NCBI GenBank assembly: GCA_023437715.1 | Contig: JAEZFK010000026.1 | Coordinates: forward strand, 37,037-101,036 | DNA: 64,000 nt | Origin: Bacillota bacterium | GTDB lineage: Bacteria > Bacillota > Clostridia > Lachnospirales > Lachnospiraceae | Direction of reading: 5' to 3' | Shown here: one piece after another, positions 59,673-64,000 of the stretch | How the letters are laid out: every line of letters begins with the position of its first letter | Numbering within the stretch: position 1 is the stretch's first letter | Made by a program: the position numbers and the translations under genes | The notes under the pieces: model-generated | What the model was told of the DNA's origin: nothing | Databases searched by the model: none | Seen by the model: the letters and a program-made list of their open reading frames with translations, nothing else

Positions 59673-60600
59673 GGTGTGCTTCTCCTTTCTTTAACAGGCC
59701 GTTAAGTGTGACGTTAATAATCATGATGAATGCGAAAAGCACCAGGCCGATGGTAAAGAGCACCTGCTTGTGAAGTCCGGAAGAGTAAGACATTTCCGAT
59801 ACAATGGCTGTGGTGAGGAAGCGGACGGAGTTAAATGGAAGCGGAAAGTTCACCGAGCTTCCTGATACAAGGCTGATTGCCATGGCCTCTCCGATGGCCC
59901 GTCCCGTTCCAAGGACAACGGCGGTAATGATTCCTGACTTTGCTGCAGGAAGCACAACACTGAAAATAGTCTGTATTTTTGTAGCTCCCAGAGCCAGAGA
60001 AGCGCTTCTTAAATGCTGAGGCACGGAGCGGAGAGCCGTTTCGCTGATGTTGATTACCGTAGGAAGGATCATCAGAGCCAGAACCAGAACCGCGGAAATT
60101 AAGTTGGCGCCGCCTGTAAACTGGTGAGTGGAGGAACCGGCAAATATTTTTAATTCCAGCTTATACATGATTGGATTTAAAATCAGTATTCCCAGAAGAC
60201 CGTAGATCACGGACGGGATGCCGGCCAGCAGCTCTACTGCCGGACGGACGACGTTTGCAAGCTTTCCGGGAGCCACCTCTGCCAGGAAAACGGCGGTCAT
60301 GACGCCGATGGGAACGCCGATGAGGATTGCCAGGGCCGTGCCGGTAATAGAGGTCAGGATAACATAGAGGATACCAAAGCTGGGAGAGGCGGCATCCGGC
60401 TTCCAGATGGACCCGAACAGGATATCCGTGATTCCCACCTTAAAAAGCGCCGGTGTGCCGCTTATGAGCATGTATAAAGTGATGGAGGCCACCGCCAGAA
60501 CAGCAAAGAAGCCGCAGACCGTAAAAATAATCTCTGCAGCATGCTCTACCCCTGATTTACTTCCGTGACCGCTGAATATGGAATAAGACTTTGGACGCAT
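59665..60600 (-). CDS. pstC: Phosphate ABC transporter permease PstC
   Basis: A 311-residue membrane subunit with about six spans and the coupling loop ETALRSVPQHLRSASLALGATKIQTIFSVVLP. The ATG at 60600 (MRPKSYSIFSGHG) follows AAAGGAGCG; an ATG 30 nt upstream has no ribosome site. The gene is separated from pstS by 155 nt containing a stem-loop. Confidence 0.95.
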   Translation of the reverse strand: MRPKSYSIFSGHGSKSGVEHAAEIIFTVCGFFAVLAVASITLYMLISGTPALFKVGITDILFGSIWKPDAASPSFGILYVILTSITGTALAILIGVPIGVMTAVFLAEVAPGKLANVVRPAVELLAGIPSVIYGLLGILILNPIMYKLELKIFAGSSTHQFTGGANLISAVLVLALMILPTVINISETALRSVPQHLRSASLALGATKIQTIFSVVLPAAKSGIITAVVLGTGRAIGEAMAISLVSGSSVNFPLPFNSVRFLTTAIVSEMSYSSGLHKQVLFTIGLVLFAFIMIINVTLNGLLKKGEAHHD

Positions 60601-60697
60601 ATAATCGCTCCTTTCATTATTGCCGCACACGCCTTTTGTGCGAAGCCCGCCCCGTTCTATCAGGCGTAGATATATACCCGGGGGTATTTCGGCAAAT

Positions 60698-60730
60698 GAA
60701 GACGCAGCTTGTTTTTTCGGCTGCGCCTTC
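60698..60730 (-). promoter_or_regulatory. Stem-loop between pstS and pstC
   Basis: GAAGACGCAGC pairs with GCTGCGCCTTC over 11 bp (one G-U), loop rich in T. On the transcribed strand no T run follows, so it is likelier a processing or stabilising hairpin that keeps the binding-protein message more abundant than the rest. Confidence 0.55.
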
Positions 60731-60755
60731 TGTAAATATTTATCAAAAGCTGTGC

Positions 60756-61676
60756 TTAGTTTGCAGGAATCAGGCCGACTGATTTTACAAGTTCTGTTCC
60801 TTCGTCGGAGTAGATGAAGTCAAACAGCGCCTTAACAAGATCGTTCTGCTCGGAAATCTCTCCCTTGGTAGCCATTACAAACGGACGGCTTAAGAAATAG
60901 GAACCAGCCTTGATGTTTTCCGGTGTAGGCTCTGTATTTTCAAGCTTAAGGGTCTTTACAGTGTCGTCAAGAACATCGAGAGATACATAGCCGATAGCTC
61001 CGGGAGTGGAAGCGACCTTTGCCATAACTGCTCCGGTGCTGTCAAGCTCGTTGCTGTATTTGCAGGCGTCTTCCAGCTTCAGCAGTTCTTCAAAAGCAGT
61101 TCTTGTACCGGAACCGGATTCACGTCCGATAACAACGATGGGCTGGTCTGCTCCGCCTAAATCCTTCCAGCTGGTGGTAGTTCCGTTGTAAATGTTAATG
61201 AGCTGATCCTTTGTTAAGTTTTCTACTGTGTTAGCCGGATCAGTGACAACAGCGATGCCGTCGATTGCTACGATGTTTTCAGCTACGCCCTTTGCCTTTT
61301 CTTCATCCTTTAAGTTACGGGAGGAATTTCCGATATCAGCGGAGCCGTTGGTTACAGCTTCAATTCCTGCGCCTGAGCCTACAAACTCGGCCTGAAGAGT
61401 GACGGAGGGATATTTTTCCATAAAAACTTCACTTAAAGCAGTTGCAAATTTCTCCATGGAGGTAGAACCAACCATGCTGATGGAGCCTTTTAAGTCAGCG
61501 CCCGCAGCCCCTGCTGTAGTTGCGGCAGCTGTGGTTGTCTCACTGGAAGCGGCAGCCGTGGTTGTTGTATCAGCGCCTTTCGTTTCCACATTTGAGCTTC
61601 CGCAGCCAGCCAGGACTCCTATAGTCATAATAGCCATTCCAGCCAATGCAAGTTTCTTGACAAAATTTTTTTTCAT
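60756..61676 (-). CDS. pstS: Phosphate-binding lipoprotein PstS
   Basis: A 306-residue extracellular phosphate-binding protein. The signal peptide ends GVLAGC with Cys25, followed by a Thr/Ala-rich linker (about 32-57). The binding domain has ISMVGSTSMEKFA (phosphate loop), AEFVGSGAGIEAV, DIGNSSRNLKDEE and VIGRESGSGTRTAFEE, whose Ser/Arg/Thr residues hold phosphate. It is the first gene of the pst operon, with AGAGGAGA before the ATG. Confidence 0.96.
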   Translation of the reverse strand: MKKNFVKKLALAGMAIMTIGVLAGCGSSNVETKGADTTTTAAASSETTTAAATTAGAAGADLKGSISMVGSTSMEKFATALSEVFMEKYPSVTLQAEFVGSGAGIEAVTNGSADIGNSSRNLKDEEKAKGVAENIVAIDGIAVVTDPANTVENLTKDQLINIYNGTTTSWKDLGGADQPIVVIGRESGSGTRTAFEELLKLEDACKYSNELDSTGAVMAKVASTPGAIGYVSLDVLDDTVKTLKLENTEPTPENIKAGSYFLSRPFVMATKGEISEQNDLVKALFDFIYSDEGTELVKSVGLIPAN

Positions 61677-61765
61677 AATATTTTTCTCCTCTTTTCTTTT
61701 TCAATTGCTTTCGCTTACAACATGGAGTATATCAGCCGTGCTGTTTTCCTGAAATCATGTTTTGG

Positions 61766-61791
61766 TATAAAGAATGTAAAGATTTTGTAAA
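61766..61791 (-). promoter_or_regulatory. Pho-box-like direct repeats upstream of pstS
   Basis: On the minus strand TTTACA, TTTACA and TTTATA recur (61791-61786, 61780-61775, 61771-61766) at spacings of 11 and 9 nt, followed by CATGAT, a possible -10. Repeated TT(A/T)ACA boxes at about one helical turn are the binding pattern of PhoP in Firmicutes. This fits phosphate-starvation control of pst. The rest of 61800-62040 shows no further feature apart from the ribosome site AGGAGG of the next gene. Confidence 0.6.
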
Positions 61792-62040
61792 GAGCAGTAA
61801 TAGTATTTGCAGAATATAATAAGGAAATCCTCCGTTTTCCCCCGATCTGCCGGGCAAAGGCCAAAATAGCCGTCGAAAATAAAAAAATAGCCCCCAGTTT
61901 GTAAAAAATAGCGGAATAGACTGGACAGAATGGGAGGAAATGTGGTAAATTGTAACGTACACCTTATATATTAGAAATGATTAAAAACATTCCGTAGGAT
62001 ACCGACGGATGCGAAAGATACGAGACAGGAGGATGTTTTC

Positions 62041-63603
62041 ATGGGAGCATATCAACTGAAAATCACGATGAAAGGCAGTAAGCCGCCGATTTGGAGAAGA
62101 ATTCTGATACCGGAGGGAATAACCTTTCAAGAGTTGTACCGGATGATTCAGACAGCATTCTGCTGGAACGATGACCGCCTGTATCAATTTGAATTCCGTT
62201 CAGAGGGGATACGGGTAATTCCCGCCGAAGAAGTACGGAATGATAAATTTCAATATCTTTTAAGCCGGGAAACCATAGACAGCCTGGTATCCGGCGCAAA
62301 GAAATTCACCTGCACCTATGGTCCGGAGGATGACCGGGAGCTGGAAGTCCAGGTGGAAGAGCCGGCTGCGGATTATAGGGAAAGCTATGCCCAGGTCATA
62401 AAATTCAAGGGAGATGGGGTTCCTGAAAATTGTGCGACCTCCCCAGCCTCCGAATGTCAGCAGGCAGCTTCAGCAGAGCCTGAGGAATATGATATGAACG
62501 CAGTCAATGAGCGATTAAAACAGAATGCCGTTTCTGAATTCCCGATTCGTCTGGCAGAGGCCTATGAAAGCTATGATAAAAACAGCATCATGGAAATTGC
62601 CAAGCGGCATGGAATGAGCGGTTATTCCAAATATAAAAAAGAAGAATTAATCAGACACACCGCAGAGCGCGTTTTAGACCCTGAGGAAATGAGACGCTAT
62701 TTCCTCTGCGTCCGGGATTCGGAGCTGAAGCTGTTTGAGCAGGCAGCATCAGGAAACTGCCGGCTGTCTCCCTCTGAATCGGAAGAAATGGATTATTTAT
62801 ATGCAGGCGGCTATGTGGTTTCCCAGCCGGGGATGAGCGGCAGCTTCCTGGTGGCAGAGGAAGTGGCAAAAGCCTATGAGGATTTAAATACTTCCGATTT
62901 TCAGGAAGAACGGGCTCGGATCAGCAGAATCGGAGACTATTTCCGGGCAGCTAATTTCTTATATGTAATTACTCCGCCATCGGTTATCCTGGAAACTTTC
63001 AATAAATATGAAGAGAAAAAGCTGACCCAGGATGAGCTGATGCACGTTTATGAGCAGCTCCAGCCCTGCCGCCCCCTGGTGGAATATGTGGACGGCAGCT
63101 TTGCAGATTCCGGGCTGCTTCATCAAAAACGCTTCATAGAGCTGAGCAGGCTGCAGAAAAAGGTGCCTTACTATATCCCTACCCGCCAGGAAATCCGTTC
63201 CATGGCAGATCACAAGGGCCTTTTGATGACGGAAGAACTGAGCCGTTTAAGCAGCTTTCTGACGGACCGCTTAAACGTTCCGGCGGAAGGGCTTGGGGAT
63301 CTTTTGTACCAGGTTCAGACTGAAATCAGGCTGGGCGGCAGACGGTCAGAGGTTATGTCCATCTTTGAGGCTCACGGAATCGTCTTTGAGTCAGAGGAGC
63401 AGGCCAAAATCTTTGCAGGCCTTATTAATGATGTGTGGAATCACACCAGACTGGTGCTTAACAGAGGCCATAAGCCTCATGAGATGGTCATAAAGGGCCT
63501 GGAAGAGGTATCGGTTCAGCGCAAGAACGTTCAGAAAATCTATCCCAACAATCCATGTCCTTGTGGAAGCGGGAAAAAGTATAAGAAGTGCTGCGGGAAA
63601 TAA
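62041..63603 (+). CDS. pRiA4b ORF-3-like protein with C-terminal SEC-C motif
   Basis: A 520-residue cytosolic protein. The N-terminal 150 residues match the pRiA4b ORF-3-like domain (YQLKITMKGSKPPIWRRILIPEGITFQELYRMIQTAFCWNDDRLYQFEF). A short SAP/Rho-N-like helix pair follows (about 175-220: NSIMEIAKRHGMSGYSKYKKEELIRH), then a long helical middle part of unknown role. The end, NPCPCGSGKKYKKCCGK, is the zinc-binding SEC-C motif found in SecA and in many nucleic-acid-linked proteins. Function unknown; this combination is frequent in Firmicutes. The start follows AGACAGGAGG. Confidence 0.85.
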   Translation: MGAYQLKITMKGSKPPIWRRILIPEGITFQELYRMIQTAFCWNDDRLYQFEFRSEGIRVIPAEEVRNDKFQYLLSRETIDSLVSGAKKFTCTYGPEDDRELEVQVEEPAADYRESYAQVIKFKGDGVPENCATSPASECQQAASAEPEEYDMNAVNERLKQNAVSEFPIRLAEAYESYDKNSIMEIAKRHGMSGYSKYKKEELIRHTAERVLDPEEMRRYFLCVRDSELKLFEQAASGNCRLSPSESEEMDYLYAGGYVVSQPGMSGSFLVAEEVAKAYEDLNTSDFQEERARISRIGDYFRAANFLYVITPPSVILETFNKYEEKKLTQDELMHVYEQLQPCRPLVEYVDGSFADSGLLHQKRFIELSRLQKKVPYYIPTRQEIRSMADHKGLLMTEELSRLSSFLTDRLNVPAEGLGDLLYQVQTEIRLGGRRSEVMSIFEAHGIVFESEEQAKIFAGLINDVWNHTRLVLNRGHKPHEMVIKGLEEVSVQRKNVQKIYPNNPCPCGSGKKYKKCCGK

Positions 63604-63614
63604 AGAAGTATTTT

Positions 63615-63664
63615 CTGCCGGGGTCTTATCCTTTATAAATAAGGGATAAAGCCCCGGCAGATTT
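63615..63664 (+). terminator. Rho-independent terminator after the SEC-C gene
   Basis: CTGCCGGGG pairs with CCCCGGCAG, with an inner TTATCC/GGATAA stem, followed by ATTTT. Confidence 0.88.
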
Positions 63665-63724
63665 TGATTTAAATGTTGTAATATTCATGCATTTCAAAAA
63701 AGAATAAAAAAATGAAAATAAGTG

Positions 63725-63753
63725 TTGACATTTGTCGCCTGTCTTGGTATGAT
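63725..63753 (+). promoter_or_regulatory. rRNA operon promoter P1
   Basis: TTGACA, 17 nt, TATGAT, with AT-rich sequence (63661-63720) just upstream that looks like an UP element. A CGCCG/CGGCG hairpin lies right after the start point. Confidence 0.8.
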
Positions 63754-63841
63754 ATAACTCGCCGCTGAAAACGGCGGCAAAATTTCTCTCAAAACACATC
63801 AGTGATCGATGAAAAAGTTTTGAAAAAAATGAAAAAGGTGG

Positions 63842-63870
63842 TTGACAGAAATAAGCAGCCATGATATCAT
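63842..63870 (+). promoter_or_regulatory. rRNA operon promoter P2
   Basis: TTGACA, 17 nt, TATCAT, 117 nt after P1. Two strong promoters in tandem are the normal arrangement before Firmicute rRNA operons. Confidence 0.8.
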
Positions 63871-63906
63871 ATGAAAGTTGCTGCTGAGACAGTGACACAC
63901 AAAAAA

Positions 63907-64000
63907 GCACTTTGAAAACAGAAGATTGAACAGTATGTAAAACCCTGAAAATTCTAAGAAACAAGCCATGTTTGATGGCTTTGAATGAGAAAATTTCAGA
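63907..64000 (+). promoter_or_regulatory. rRNA leader with boxA-like antitermination sequence; 16S gene lies beyond the window
   Basis: GCACTTTGAAAACAGAA resembles the boxA-type element of Firmicute rRNA leaders (CTTTGAAAAC core). A perfect 7-bp hairpin AAGCCAT-GTTTG-ATGGCTT (63963-63981) follows, probably part of the pre-16S processing region. The 16S start sequence itself is not reached. Confidence 0.7.

Noticed and set aside
62041..63603. Plasmid or transposon gene, because the N-terminal domain is named after plasmid pRiA4b
   Set aside because: No transposase, terminal repeats or replication genes are near; this domain is common on chromosomes.
1..64000. CRISPR array, tRNA gene, prophage or intact insertion sequence
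   Set aside because: I saw no regularly spaced repeats, no cloverleaf-like sequence with a CCA end, no structural phage genes and no transposase. A computed search (tRNAscan, CRISPR finder) would settle this.

Overview
The window is chromosomal DNA of a mid-GC, probably spore-forming clostridium, most like Lachnospiraceae (Lacrimispora, Hungatella or Enterocloster type). The grounds are AAGGAGG-type ribosome binding sites, a CwlD-like cortex amidase, MecA, a MutS2, YhaM, VanW/YoaR-type and Lrp/aminotransferase complement, and many LacI-controlled sugar modules. This placement is inference from gene content; no rRNA or ribosomal protein gene lies inside the window.

Layout. 1-3.6 kb: end of a sugar ABC importer and a GH36 alpha-galactosidase. 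3.7-6.9 kb: GNAT acetyltransferase, a decayed GNAT remnant, an alpha/beta hydrolase and mecA. 7.26-7.6 kb: an apparent type I toxin-antitoxin locus, with a 27-residue hydrophobic peptide, its Shine-Dalgarno in a hairpin, and a convergent antisense RNA. 7.7-10.4 kb: a Ser/Thr kinase fused to a ParA/MinD-like domain, a second stand-alone ParA-like protein and a small unknown protein. 10.6-14.6 kb: envelope genes (GH18/SH3 protein, metallophosphoesterase lipoprotein, CwlD). 14.6-20.5 kb: LacI regulator divergent from a phosphofructokinase / triosephosphate isomerase-like / LarA-like operon, then a TSUP exporter; the same 10-bp palindrome occurs at both ends of the operon. 20.6-27.4 kb: a second LacI regulon (FucI-like isomerase, regulator, ABC importer, class II aldolase) with one 18-bp operator repeated before three transcription units. 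27.7-39.4 kb: housekeeping genes (asnA, Sua5, dCMP deaminase, radical SAM, nth, exonuclease, VanW-like protein, AIR-synthase-like domain, Lrp regulator plus aminotransferase, trmL, DUF1648 protein). 39.5-45.3 kb: a fructose-family PTS with class II aldolase, PRD regulator and RpiB/LacAB-like isomerase, carrying an aldo/keto reductase remnant. 45.5-57.1 kb: a two-component system, mutS2, a protease-dead HtrA homologue, YhaM, a second two-component system and nagA. 57.3-61.7 kb: pstSCAB-phoU behind a Pho-box-like array. 62.0-63.6 kb: a pRiA4b/SEC-C protein. 63.7-64.0 kb: tandem strong promoters and leader of an rRNA operon whose 16S gene starts just outside the window.

The modules split into carbohydrate uptake and catabolism (five separate clusters), cell envelope and sensing, nucleic-acid maintenance, and phosphate acquisition. 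I saw no CRISPR array, prophage, intact insertion sequence, tRNA or conjugative element. The points most worth checking are the type I toxin locus, the two LacI regulons with visible operators, the PFK/TIM/LarA-like pathway of unknown substrate, the kinase-ParA fusion, and the inactive HtrA.
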